Positions 1 to 9,100 of a DNA stretch of 39,566 nucleotides are shown piece after piece. Origin of the DNA: UBA3537 sp049889395. Lineage in GTDB: Bacteria; Bacteroidota; Bacteroidia; Flavobacteriales; Flavobacteriaceae. The stretch is from assembly GCA_049889395.1 (NCBI GenBank), contig JBMHDM010000038.1, positions 1 through 39,566 on the forward strand, read 5' to 3'. Every line of letters starts with the position of its first letter. The first letter of the stretch is position 1. A program made the position numbers and the translations under genes. Below the pieces are notes generated by a model that saw only the letters and a program-made list of their open reading frames with translations, ran no database searches and was not told the DNA's origin.

Positions 1-672
1 GAAGTCAAACAAGGAGAAATCGTCGGGCTTTTAGGACCAAATGGTGCTGGAAAAACAACTTCATTTTATATGACAGTAGGTTTAATTAAACCCAACGGTG
101 GAGCCATCTTTCTAGACAATAAAGACATCACAAATTATCCCATGTACAAAAGAGCACAAAGCGGAATTGGTTATTTAGCTCAAGAAGCTTCGGTGTTTAG
201 AAAACTCTCTATTGAAGATAATATTTTGAGTGTCCTTCAAATGACCAAACTCACAACCAAAGAACAAGAATTTAAAATGGAGTCCCTTATTGAAGAATTT
301 GGACTAGGTCATATCAGAAAAAATCGAGGCGATTTATTGTCTGGGGGCGAACGTAGGCGAACCGAAATCGCTAGGGCTTTAGCTACAGACCCTAGTTTTA
401 TACTTCTCGACGAACCTTTTGCTGGCGTAGATCCGGTGGCTGTAGAAGATATTCAGAGAATTGTTGCCAAACTCACTCAAAAAAATATAGGAATACTCAT
501 AACAGATCACAATGTTCAAGAAACGCTTGCCATCACAGACCGAACTTATCTCATGTTTGAAGGTAGTATCCTAAAAGCTGGAGACCCCGAAACTTTGGCC
601 AACGATGAAATGGTTCGTAAAGTTTATCTAGGACAAAACTTTGAATTGAGAAAAAAGAAATTAGAATTTTAA
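1..672 (+). CDS. lptB: LPS export ABC transporter ATP-binding protein LptB (5' partial)
   Basis: ATPase of the LptB2FG complex, which drives lipopolysaccharide out of the inner membrane towards the outer membrane; it acts on the cytoplasmic face. The frame is open from the first base of the window and already contains the Walker A motif GPNGAGKT, so roughly 20-25 N-terminal residues lie off the left edge. Later come the signature LSGGERRR, Walker B with ILLDEPFAGVDP, and the H-loop in TDHNV. The RRR after the signature and the FAGVDP form are typical of LptB rather than of generic ABC ATPases. The stop overlaps the 3' end of the convergent terC-like gene by 4 bp. Family assignment is firm; the true start is not visible. 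Confidence 0.93.
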   Translation, partial: EVKQGEIVGLLGPNGAGKTTSFYMTVGLIKPNGGAIFLDNKDITNYPMYKRAQSGIGYLAQEASVFRKLSIEDNILSVLQMTKLTTKEQEFKMESLIEEFGLGHIRKNRGDLLSGGERRRTEIARALATDPSFILLDEPFAGVDPVAVEDIQRIVAKLTQKNIGILITDHNVQETLAITDRTYLMFEGSILKAGDPETLANDEMVRKVYLGQNFELRKKKLEF

Positions 673-1445
673 AGTTCTTGTGAATCGTTTTCTTGTGCTT
701 TAATAATCTTCTTTTGATATCGTCCTTGAACAATGTCGATTAAGACCAAAATGGCAATAATAAAGTAAAAGGTTGTTTTGCTCATCGGCACAATAGGTTC
801 ACCAAAAAGTTTGAGATGGGCCAGATGACCACCCTCGGTGATCAACATAATGCCAACTATAAATAAGATAAAAAGACCCAAAACCTCATACATTCGATTT
901 TTTGCCAAAAAAGTAGTGACTTTCTCGGCTAACCATATCATAAGGACCCCTCCGATTACTATGGCTGTAGCCATGACCCAAAAAACATCGGTCAAAGCCA
1001 TGGCACTCAATATGGAATCAAAAGAGAAAATAACATTCATGGTCACGATCATGGTAATAGACTTGGAAACAGAATTTTGAGATTCTGATGATTTAACTGT
1101 AAAATCCTTGAAACTCACCATATGCCAAATTTCTTTCATGGCCGTAAATAATATGAAAATTCCACCAAAAAGTACAATAACACTGTGAACGTTAAACTGA
1201 CCTTCGACATAAGAATTTTGAGAAATATCCAAAAATGGATCTTGAAAATAACTGACAAGATTAACCAAAATAAACAACAAAATTATTCGAAAAATAACGG
1301 CTAAACCAATGCCCATTTTTCGAACAAAAACTTGTTTGGATACAGGTGCCTTTTTACTTTCCAAAGAAATGTAAAGTAGATTATCAAAGCCCAATACAGC
1401 TTGAAGCATAATGAGCATGAATAGCGTTAGTATATGTTCAATCAT
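669..1445 (-). CDS. TerC-family integral membrane protein
   Basis: Multi-pass inner-membrane protein of 258 residues with about seven hydrophobic segments. The two TerC-family hallmarks are visible: GFDNLLYISL near the N terminus and FSFDSILSAMAL in the middle, acidic residues inside membrane segments that are thought to take part in metal (Mn) transport. The family is linked to tellurium resistance and to metal loading of exported proteins; the substrate here cannot be read from sequence. Its ATG overlaps the stop of pssA (ATGA), so the two are probably translationally coupled in one minus-strand operon. Length matches the short YkoY/YceF-like branch. Confidence 0.85.
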   Translation of the reverse strand: MIEHILTLFMLIMLQAVLGFDNLLYISLESKKAPVSKQVFVRKMGIGLAVIFRIILLFILVNLVSYFQDPFLDISQNSYVEGQFNVHSVIVLFGGIFILFTAMKEIWHMVSFKDFTVKSSESQNSVSKSITMIVTMNVIFSFDSILSAMALTDVFWVMATAIVIGGVLMIWLAEKVTTFLAKNRMYEVLGLFILFIVGIMLITEGGHLAHLKLFGEPIVPMSKTTFYFIIAILVLIDIVQGRYQKKIIKAQENDSQEL

Positions 1446-2140
1446 AATGGTGGATTTAAAAGAGATAATAGGATATATGTCAATATGATAATTGGAATTG
1501 CAGCGACTTTAAAAACGATTAAAAATACAACACCTAATATCAACAAAATATAGGTTGTGATATTACTACCAATATCCCAAGTCTTAAATTTTAAGGCAAT
1601 CAATTTAATTGGAGCGTTAAGTAAAACTGAAGAAATGGCCACTAATGGAATCAAAAAATAAGGATTTAAAATGATGCTATTGATTGTATCATTGTTTTGA
1701 TGGGAAATAATTAGTGGAAAACTCAAAATAAGTAATGCATTTGCTGGGGTTGGTAAACCGATGAAATAACTCTTTTGATCTGAAGACACATTAAATTTAG
1801 CTAGTCTATAGGCAGAGGCCAGGGTCACGATTAACCCCAAATAAGGAATCCAACTCCCTGAAATCCAATCAGATATATCTGACATTTTAATTAGTTTATA
1901 CATGACAATTCCAGGGACCAGACCGCTAGTAACCATATCCGCCAAAGAATCTAGTTGTAACCCAAGTTCACTCTCCACTTTCAATCGTCTAGCAAAAAAT
2001 CCATCAAAAAAGTCAAAAAAAATACCCAAAAATACAGCCCATGCCGCCCACTCTAATTTACCGTTAACAGCAAAAATTGTTGCAACAGAACCAGAAAATA
2101 AGTTGAGAAGTGTAAAAAGGTTTGGTATAGCGGACTTCAA
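1442..2140 (-). CDS. pssA: CDP-diacylglycerol-serine O-phosphatidyltransferase
   Basis: Makes phosphatidylserine from CDP-diacylglycerol and serine, the precursor of phosphatidylethanolamine, in the inner membrane. The CDP-alcohol phosphatidyltransferase motif is complete: DG-FF-AR, then eight residues, G, three residues, D, three residues, D (DGFFAR...GLQLDSLAD). Several membrane helices follow. The frame stays open upstream to 2410, but the extension is charged, unlike the family, and would overlap the divergent gene at 2250. I therefore choose a TTG at 2140, giving 232 residues starting with LKSAIPNLFTLLNLF as M, which fits family N termini (IPNLxTLLNLF). Coupled to the TerC gene by an ATGA overlap. 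A start at 2233 is possible but less likely. Confidence 0.88.
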   Translation of the reverse strand: MKSAIPNLFTLLNLFSGSVATIFAVNGKLEWAAWAVFLGIFFDFFDGFFARRLKVESELGLQLDSLADMVTSGLVPGIVMYKLIKMSDISDWISGSWIPYLGLIVTLASAYRLAKFNVSSDQKSYFIGLPTPANALLILSFPLIISHQNNDTINSIILNPYFLIPLVAISSVLLNAPIKLIALKFKTWDIGSNITTYILLILGVVFLIVFKVAAIPIIILTYILLSLLNPPL

Positions 2141-2173
2141 AAGACAAAAATTTATTAAGTAAAAATAATAAAC

Positions 2174-2181
2174 TATTTTTG
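2174..2181 (+). promoter_or_regulatory. Bacteroidetes -7 box for the PorV-like gene
   Basis: TATTTTTG matches the Bacteroidetes -7 consensus TAnnTTTG and would give a leader of about 65 nt before the TTG start at 2250. No good TTTG -33 element is found at the expected 18-20 nt upstream (the region reads TTTATT), so this is a partial match. Confidence 0.4.
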
Positions 2182-2249
2182 TTTCATGCAATTTACAGGC
2201 AATATCTTCGGAAAAATGGAGTTTAGTTCTCATAAAAACAACAACAAAT

Positions 2250-3326
2250 TTGAATTTTAATTTTAAGTTTTTACTGATTTTTTTGGTACTCAACACGACA
2301 GTGGGTGCGCAAACTGCACGCCAGTACTCGAACGAATTTATGAATATTGGGGTTGATGCTGCCGCGCTGGGTATGAGTGGTGCTGTGACTGCCCTATCCA
2401 AAGATGTCAACTCTGGCTATTGGAACCCGGCAGGCCTTGTACATTTGGAAGACAATGCGCTGGCCTTGATGCATTCTAGCTATTTTGCCAATATCGCAGA
2501 CTATAATTATATCGCTTTTGCCATGCCCTTAGACGACCGAAGTGCTGTAGGATTATCACTTATTCGTTTTGGAGTGGATGATATTTTGGACACAACCAAA
2601 CTTATTGACGAACAAGGGAATATTAATTATGATCGAATCAATTTATTTTCTGCTGCAGATTACGGTATAACGTTTTCCTATGCCAGAAAACTACCAATCC
2701 CTGGATTAAATTATGGAGTCAATGCGAAAGTGATTCGCCGAATAATTGGAGATTTTGCTTCTTCGTGGGGCTTTGGATTGGATGTTGGAATCCAATTTGA
2801 AACTAAGCGGTGGAAATTTGGTGTTATGGCTAGAGATATTACAACCACATTTAATGCATGGTCTTTTGATGAAAATAGACTTCAAGATATTCAAAATGCC
2901 ATCCCCGGTCAGAATCAAGATGAACCTGAATCCACAGAAATAACCTTACCCAAACTTCATATTGGAATTGCCAAAGAATTTATTTTCAATTATGACTATT
3001 CCCTGAAAACAGAATTAGACTTGATATGTCGCTTTGAGCAAAATAATGACCTCATTTCAACCTCATTCGTCAGTATCAATCCTGCTTTTGGCTTTGAATT
3101 TGGATATTTGGAGTTAATTTATTTGAGAGGTGGCGTTGGAAATTTTCAAAACGAACTTCAATTTGATAACAGTCAAGAATTAACTTTTCAACCCAATTTA
3201 GGCGTTGGATTTAAATACAGTGGCGTAAGTATTGACTATGCCATAACAGATATTGGAGATCAAAGTGTAGCTTTGTATTCTAATGTATTTTCACTATCAA
3301 TTGACTTAGGAATTTTTAGACGATGA
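2250..3326 (+). CDS. PorV/PorQ-family outer-membrane protein
   Basis: Secreted outer-membrane beta-barrel of 358 residues with a clear signal peptide (FKFLLIFLVLNTTVGAQ, cut after GAQ). The mature N terminus carries the PorV/PorQ signature: NIGVDAAALGMSGA followed by SGYWNPAGLV. The rest is alternating hydrophobic strands ending in an aromatic-rich C terminus, as in FadL-type barrels. PorV is the shuttle protein of the type IX secretion system and PorQ a paralogue; this could be either or a third paralogue. The start is TTG with no Shine-Dalgarno. Its stop overlaps the following Lnb-domain gene (ATGA, 3323-3326), so the two are probably co-translated. Confidence 0.82.
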   Translation: MNFNFKFLLIFLVLNTTVGAQTARQYSNEFMNIGVDAAALGMSGAVTALSKDVNSGYWNPAGLVHLEDNALALMHSSYFANIADYNYIAFAMPLDDRSAVGLSLIRFGVDDILDTTKLIDEQGNINYDRINLFSAADYGITFSYARKLPIPGLNYGVNAKVIRRIIGDFASSWGFGLDVGIQFETKRWKFGVMARDITTTFNAWSFDENRLQDIQNAIPGQNQDEPESTEITLPKLHIGIAKEFIFNYDYSLKTELDLICRFEQNNDLISTSFVSINPAFGFEFGYLELIYLRGGVGNFQNELQFDNSQELTFQPNLGVGFKYSGVSIDYAITDIGDQSVALYSNVFSLSIDLGIFRR

Positions 3327-4507
3327 ATCGACTAGTTTGTTTTTTAATTGTTTTGTTCTCAACCCAATGTTTGTTGAGTTCTGCACAGCTGAAAATGTCG
3401 ACCTACTCGGAGGTTAGTCTTCTCACGATTGGCCCTGGAGACCAGCTCAACGACGCCTTCGGTCATAGCGGAATAAGAATCAAAGATCCAATGTTTAATC
3501 TGGATATTGTTTTTGATTACGGACGTTATGATTTTTCTGCCGAGGGATTTTACATCAATTTTGTCAAAGGAAAATTAGACTATGAAATAGGATGGACCAA
3601 TTTCGAGCGTTTCATTTCTTATTATAGCGCCCAAAAGCGTCGGGTGACGTCCCAGGTCATAGAACTTGATTTGGATGAAAAACAAAAGCTCTTTGAACTA
3701 TTACAACAAAAAATTCAGCCCCAAAATAAAACATATCCCTATGATTTCTTTTACAATAACTGTGCGACAAAAATAAAAGATGATATTATCGAGGTTTCCA
3801 AAAACCCACTGATTTTAGTCCAACCGGAAGGTTTTAGCTTAATGACATTTAGAGAGTTAATAAGAACGCATGTCCCCTCAAATTCATGGGGCGGTTTTGG
3901 TATTGATCTGGCTTTGGGTTCTGTCATTGATCAGCAAGCTTCGTTGGAGGAACATCTGTTCCTGCCCAGTTACTTGAACCTTATTTTGGGCTTGTCAAAA
4001 TTTGAAGTTTCCGATAAAAATGTAGTTAAAGAGACTAGGGTTTTAAGTTCATTACAAAACCCCTATCCCAACAACTTCTGGAGCAGCCCATTGTTTGTGT
4101 TTGGAATATTGTCGATTATAAGCTTGATTTTAACAGTTTTAAACTATAAATCTGGGCGTCGTTCAAAAATTTTAGATTTATTGATATTTTTCACTACCGG
4201 CTTCGTTGGGTTAATTCTAACACTACTATGGTTCGGAACAGATCACACTGCAACGGCCTATAATTATAACATGCTTTGGGCTTGTGTCTTTAATCTAATG
4301 TTTATCCCAACCCTTTTGAACAATAAAGCACATATAAGATTTGTGGGGTATTTAAAATTTACCGTTTTATTGTTGTTTTTGATGCTTTTGCATTGGTTGA
4401 CAGGCGTTCAATCGTTTAATGTAGCTGTACTGCCACTTTGGATAGCTTTGATGACTAGGTACTTTTATTTAATACATTGGTGCAATAACAATCTTAAGTC
4501 AGCCTAA
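3323..4507 (+). CDS. Lnb N-terminal periplasmic domain (DUF4105) membrane protein
   Basis: Envelope protein of 394 residues. A signal peptide (residues 1 to about 22) precedes a DUF4105 domain with DAFGHSGIRI (His48) and FYNNCATKI (Cys147), the His/Cys pair expected for an NlpC/P60-like thiol fold. From about residue 255 there are about five membrane segments. DUF4105 has been named the Lnb N-terminal domain after a Bacteroides lipoprotein N-acyltransferase; whether this member acylates lipoproteins is inference. The 4-bp overlap with the PorV-like gene suggests a shared outer-membrane or lipoprotein role. It could instead be a periplasmic hydrolase of unknown substrate. Confidence 0.8.
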   Translation: MNRLVCFLIVLFSTQCLLSSAQLKMSTYSEVSLLTIGPGDQLNDAFGHSGIRIKDPMFNLDIVFDYGRYDFSAEGFYINFVKGKLDYEIGWTNFERFISYYSAQKRRVTSQVIELDLDEKQKLFELLQQKIQPQNKTYPYDFFYNNCATKIKDDIIEVSKNPLILVQPEGFSLMTFRELIRTHVPSNSWGGFGIDLALGSVIDQQASLEEHLFLPSYLNLILGLSKFEVSDKNVVKETRVLSSLQNPYPNNFWSSPLFVFGILSIISLILTVLNYKSGRRSKILDLLIFFTTGFVGLILTLLWFGTDHTATAYNYNMLWACVFNLMFIPTLLNNKAHIRFVGYLKFTVLLLFLMLLHWLTGVQSFNVAVLPLWIALMTRYFYLIHWCNNNLKSA

Positions 4508-4517
4508 ACATAGTTAC

Positions 4518-5087
4518 TTGATAAAATCAATACACAACACATGGCGTTATTTTAAATTTTGGTGTCGTGCCAATAATGAGCATGGTATCCACTCCCCTTT
4601 TGTGTATGAACTAGTTACCAAATGTTTTTATTCGAAAAAAAAATTGAGCTGTTTCAAAAAAATAGATCGTCAAAAACCCCACTACAAAAGTGGTCAACTA
4701 ATATGTAAACTATTAGGTTATTTTAAATTCGACGACATAAAGGTGATCTATTCAGAGGACTACAACACCACGGTAGCATTGAAATCATTTGGCCACCCGA
4801 TTCAAAATTTAGGCCATGAAAACGCCGCTAAAGATGGTCGGATAAGCTTCATATTCATCGCATGTTTAAACCACCAAAACAAATCTATTATCGAAAATTT
4901 ATTAAAAGAGCCCCAAAAAGAAACTCTAATCTTGATTCGAAATATTCGACGTGATAAACAAACTTTTGACAACTGGAACAGATTGAAAAAAAATAAATCA
5001 TTCACAATCTCTGTAGATACTTTTTACCATGGTATCTTGTGTCATCGACACGGTAAAGTGAAAGAACACTTCAAAATTCGACTATGA
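4518..5087 (+). CDS. Degenerate methyltransferase-like protein
   Basis: 189 residues with a TTG start 10 nt after the Lnb-domain gene. The N terminus (FKFWCRANNEHGIHSPFVYELVTKCFY) and C terminus (VDTFYHGILCHRHGKVKEHFKIRL, broken here only by description) match, as I recall the family, a flavobacterial SAM-dependent O-methyltransferase-like family of about 250 residues. The middle is shortened: the glycine-rich cofactor loop (E-I-G-T-S-x-G in relatives) reads VIYSEDYN, and the usual acidic FDDIHW-type motif reads LIRNIRR. The frame has no stops, so it is not an ordinary pseudogene, but it is unlikely to bind SAM. Family recall is from memory and not from a search. Confidence 0.6.
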   Translation: MIKSIHNTWRYFKFWCRANNEHGIHSPFVYELVTKCFYSKKKLSCFKKIDRQKPHYKSGQLICKLLGYFKFDDIKVIYSEDYNTTVALKSFGHPIQNLGHENAAKDGRISFIFIACLNHQNKSIIENLLKEPQKETLILIRNIRRDKQTFDNWNRLKKNKSFTISVDTFYHGILCHRHGKVKEHFKIRL

Positions 5088-5128
5088 GATTATAAATTTT
5101 ACATTACCTTTAGAATATAATTCAAAAT

Positions 5129-5674
5129 ATGAAAATTTACACCAAAACTGGAGATAATGGTACGACCGCATTGTATGGCGGAAAACGGGTGAGCAAACAC
5201 AACCTGCGAGTTGCAGCCTATGGTACGGTGGACGAGCTCAATGCTTATTTGGGGCTTTTGAGAGATCTTGTTGAAACTGAAGACATAAAATTAAAACTTA
5301 TTAACATACAAAAATCGATGTTTATCATTGGTTCACAGTTGGCTTCAACACCAAAAAATAAGTCCAAAACACCATGCATTGTGCAAAAGGATATCGAACT
5401 TTTGGAATACGATATTGATGTCATGAATAAAAACCTAAGCGCCATGACTCACTTTGTTTTACCTGGAGGTCATCCCACAGTATCTCACTGCCATATTGCA
5501 CGATCTATCTGTAGAAGAGCCGAAAGAAAAATTTGTAAACTTTCTGAAAATGAAATGGTAGACGCAACAATTTTGAAATATATAAATCGACTTTCTGATT
5601 ATCTTTTTGTGCTCAGTCGATATCTTTCAAAACTATTCAACATCAACGAGATTAAGTGGATTCCAAATCCCTAA
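5129..5674 (+). CDS. PduO-type cob(I)alamin adenosyltransferase
   Basis: Transfers adenosyl from ATP to cob(I)alamin to make coenzyme B12; cytoplasmic. 181 residues, family-typical length. Visible signatures are the ATP-binding N terminus YTKTGDNGTTALYGG, the GTVDELNAYLGL helix, LPGGHPTVSHCHIARSICRRAER (its arginine helix is the family hallmark), and the C-terminal INRLSDYLFVLSRYL. Starts at ATG 41 nt after the previous gene, with an imperfect -7-like box (TACCTTTA at 5105). meaB lies 4.6 kb downstream; both serve adenosylcobalamin-dependent methylmalonyl-CoA mutase. Confidence 0.92.
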   Translation: MKIYTKTGDNGTTALYGGKRVSKHNLRVAAYGTVDELNAYLGLLRDLVETEDIKLKLINIQKSMFIIGSQLASTPKNKSKTPCIVQKDIELLEYDIDVMNKNLSAMTHFVLPGGHPTVSHCHIARSICRRAERKICKLSENEMVDATILKYINRLSDYLFVLSRYLSKLFNINEIKWIPNP

Positions 5675-5752
5675 TTTATTGTATTTAGCTTCTAATAAAT
5701 TTGAGGTTTATTAAACTATTCTTTTATGTTTATTAAATAACTTCATTTTTTC

Positions 5753-5782
5753 TTTGTTGTTTCAAGTAAAAATTTATTTTTG
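5753..5782 (+). promoter_or_regulatory. Bacteroidetes-type promoter of the DUF2795 gene
   Basis: TTTG (5753-5756), an 18-nt spacer, then TATTTTTG (5775-5782), an exact match to TAnnTTTG. The predicted transcript starts near 5786 and has a leader of about 20 nt before ATG 5808. This is the best-formed promoter in the window. Confidence 0.7.
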
Positions 5783-5807
5783 CAAAAAATAATAAACACA
5801 GACCAAC

Positions 5808-6029
5808 ATGTACTGGACTCTAGAATTAGCATCTTATTTAAGTGATGCACCTTGGCCCGCTACCAAAGACGAGTTAATTGATTATTCCATAAGAACTGGT
5901 GCGCCATTAGAGGTTGTCGAAAACTTACAAGCTATTGAAGATGAGGGAGAATCTTATGATTCTATTCAAGAAATTTGGCCCGATTACCCCTCAGACGAAG
6001 ATTTTTTATGGAACGAAGATGAATATTAA
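5808..6029 (+). CDS. DUF2795 family small protein
   Basis: 73-residue acidic protein (rich in D and E near the C terminus) beginning MYWTLELASYLSDAPWPATKDELIDYS. The ASYLSDAPWPATKDELIDYA-type motif, a small helical domain, is the DUF2795 signature. It probably is a stand-alone monocistronic gene: it has its own strong promoter at 5753-5782 and its own intrinsic terminator at 6042-6069. The function is unknown; a fixed place upstream of secA would be worth comparing across genomes. Family call is good, function not assigned. Confidence 0.8.
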   Translation: MYWTLELASYLSDAPWPATKDELIDYSIRTGAPLEVVENLQAIEDEGESYDSIQEIWPDYPSDEDFLWNEDEY

Positions 6030-6041
6030 ATTCTCATACCC

Positions 6042-6069
6042 AAAAAGTCTCATTTGAGACTTTTTTTTT
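6042..6069 (+). terminator. Intrinsic terminator after the DUF2795 gene
   Basis: AAAAAGTCTC / ATTT loop / GAGACTTTTT, a 10-bp perfect stem running straight into nine T residues, 12 nt after the stop codon. It separates the small gene from secA. Confidence 0.85.
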
Positions 6070-6104
6070 GCTTCAATTTATTCCCAAAAACCAAGAACAA
6101 GCCG

Positions 6105-6112
6105 TATATTTG
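6105..6112 (+). promoter_or_regulatory. -7 box upstream of secA
   Basis: TATATTTG is an exact TAnnTTTG match 39 nt before the secA ATG at 6152. The -33 region at the expected distance has only T-rich sequence (TTTATT), so the call rests on the -7 element and on the terminator just upstream, which makes a new promoter necessary. Confidence 0.5.
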
Positions 6113-6151
6113 ACTGAATAAAGACCCAAAGCATCTAACACTATTTTAAGT

Positions 6152-9100
6152 ATGAGTATACTAAACTCTGTTTTGAAAGTATTTGTTGGCGATAAATCTA
6201 AAAAAGATGTTAAAGCCATCATACCGATAGTTAATAAAATTAAACAATTTGAGCCTGCAATGGTCAAACTTTCCCATGATGAATTGCGCGCCAAAACACA
6301 AGAATTTAAAGCCAAAATCAAAGACGCTTGCAATGCAAATGAATCTGCGATAAAAGCCCTAAAAGAGGAAGCTAATACCACCTCTGATATTGATCGTAAA
6401 GAAGATATTTATCAAGAAATTGATCGATTGAACGATGCTATATATGAAACGACACAGCGTATTTTAAATGAAATTTTACCAGAAGCTTTCGCTGTAGTCA
6501 AAGAAACAGCATCACGATTTGTACACCATACCACACTAGAGGTTGAGGCGACAGCTTTCGATCGAGAGATTGGCGGAAATAAAGACTACGTTAAGCTTAA
6601 AGGGGACAAAGCGTTGTGGTCCAATTCTTGGGATGCTGCCGGAAAACCCATCACATGGGATATGATCCACTATGACGTACAGCTCATTGGTGGTGTTGCT
6701 ATGCATCAAGGCAAAATAGCTGAAATGCAAACAGGAGAAGGAAAAACCTTAGTGGCCACCCTGCCCGTTTATCTTAATGCACTCACTGGAAAGGGTGTTC
6801 ATTTGGTAACGGTAAACGATTATTTGGCCAAACGAGATAGTGCTTGGATGGCGCCCATTTTTCAATTTCATGGCTTGAGTGTAGACTGTATTGACCATCA
6901 TAAACCCAATTCAGCTGAACGAAAAAAAGCATATGAAGCCGATATTACCTACGGTACAAACAATGAATTTGGGTTTGACTACTTGAGAGACAACATGGCA
7001 CACACTGTGGCCGATTTAGTTCAAAAGCCACACCACTACGCCATTGTGGATGAGATTGACTCTGTCCTGATCGATGATGCACGTACACCACTAATAATAT
7101 CTGGACCAGTCCCCCAGGGGGATCGACATGAATTTATGGAACTCAAGCCGAAAATTCAAGACATTGTCAATGTCCAAAGAAAATACCTAACAGGGGTATT
7201 AGCCGAAGCCAAAAAAAATATTGCTGCCGGAGAAACCACAGAAGGAGGAATTCAATTATTGCGCGTATTTAGAGGGATGCCAAAAAATAAAGCTTTAATT
7301 AAGTTTTTAAGTGTTGAAGGGGTAAAACAACTCCTACAAAAGACAGAAAATTTCTACATGCAAGACAATAACAGAGAAATGCCTAAAATTGATGCAGAAC
7401 TCTATTATGTAATTGATGAGAAAAATAACCAAATAGAATTGTCTGATAAGGGTGTAGATTATCTCTCAGGAGCTGATGATCCGAACTTTTTTGTCATGCC
7501 CGAGATGGGGATGGAAATTTCAAAAATCGAAAGTCAAAATCTATCTGCAGAAAAAGAAGCCGAACTCAAAGAAGAACTGTTCAGAGAATTTGGTGTAAAA
7601 TCAGAAAGGATTCATACCATGAATCAATTACTAAAGGCCTACGCGCTTTTTGAAAAAGATATCCAATATGTTGTGATGGATCATAAAGTCATGATTGTCG
7701 ATGAGCAAACGGGGCGCATTATGGACGGCAGGCGATATAGCGATGGACTCCATCAAGCTATTGAAGCCAAAGAAAATGTAAAAATTGAAGCCGCCACACA
7801 AACCTTTGCAACCATTACACTTCAAAATTACTTTAGAATGTACCGAAAACTATCGGGTATGACTGGAACAGCTGTTACAGAAGCCGGAGAATTTTGGGAA
7901 ATATATAAACTAGATGTTGTTGAAATTCCAACCAATCGCCCAATCGCTAGAGATGACAGAGAAGATTTGGTTTATAAAACAAAACGCGAAAAATACAACG
8001 CTGTTATTCAAGAAGTAACTCAACTTTCCAATGCTGGAAGACCAGTACTTATCGGTACTACCAGTGTAGAAATTAGTGAATTACTCGGAAAAATGTTGAG
8101 TCGACAAAAAATCCAACACAATGTTCTCAATGCAAAGTTGCATAAAAAAGAGGCTGATATTGTTGCAGAAGCAGGTCAACCAGGGCAAGTTACTATTGCA
8201 ACCAATATGGCTGGACGTGGAACTGATATCAAGCTATCTGATCAAGTCAAACAAGCAGGCGGATTGGCCATCATAGGCACAGAACGTCATGACTCCAGAC
8301 GTGTTGACAGACAGTTACGAGGACGAGCTGGACGACAAGGAGACCCCGGTAGCTCGCAATTTTATGTGTCCTTAGAAGATAATCTAATGAGATTGTTCGG
8401 AAGTGAGCGAATTGCAAAAATGATGGACCGAATGGGACTCAAAGAAGGTGAAGTGATACAGCACTCTATGATTTCGAAATCTATTGAGAGAGCTCAGAAA
8501 AAAGTAGAAGAAAATCAATTTGGCATTAGAAAACGGTTGTTAGAATATGATGATGTGATGAATGCGCAACGTGAAGTGGTTTACAAAAGACGTTTTAACG
8601 CGCTTAATGGTGAAAGACTTCGAGTTGATTTGGCCAACATGGTTTACGATACTGCAGAAATTATCACAGAAACCAATAAAGCTGCAAACGATTTTAAAAA
8701 CTTCGAATTTGAGTTGATTCGCTATTTTTCTATGAGCGCTCCGTTTTCCGCATCTGAATTTGAATCAAAATCTAATCAGGATATCACCCGATTGGTTTAC
8801 AAAGAAGCCTTCAACCATTATGAAGCCAAAATGGAACGAAATGCAGATCTAGCGTTCCCTGTGATTAAAAATGTTTATGAAAACCAAAGCGATAAATTCA
8901 AACGGATTGTAGTTCCATTCACAGACGGTACTAAAACCCTTCAAGTGGTAACCGACCTTGAGCAATCCTACAACACCAATGGTAAACAACTGGTTTCGGA
9001 TTTTGAAAAAAATATTTCTCTGGCTATTATTGACGACGCTTGGAAAACGCATCTTCGAAAAATGGATGAATTGAAACAGTCCGTTCAGCTAGCGGTTCAT

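Noticed and set aside
838..1080. 80-residue plus-strand frame inside terC, and other antisense frames within real genes
   Set aside because: They are shadows of strongly supported coding sequences and have no domain signal.
2141..2410. N-terminal extension of pssA to 2410
   Set aside because: It would overlap the divergent PorV-like gene, has no resemblance to the family and lacks a good start; TTG 2140 gives the family N terminus.
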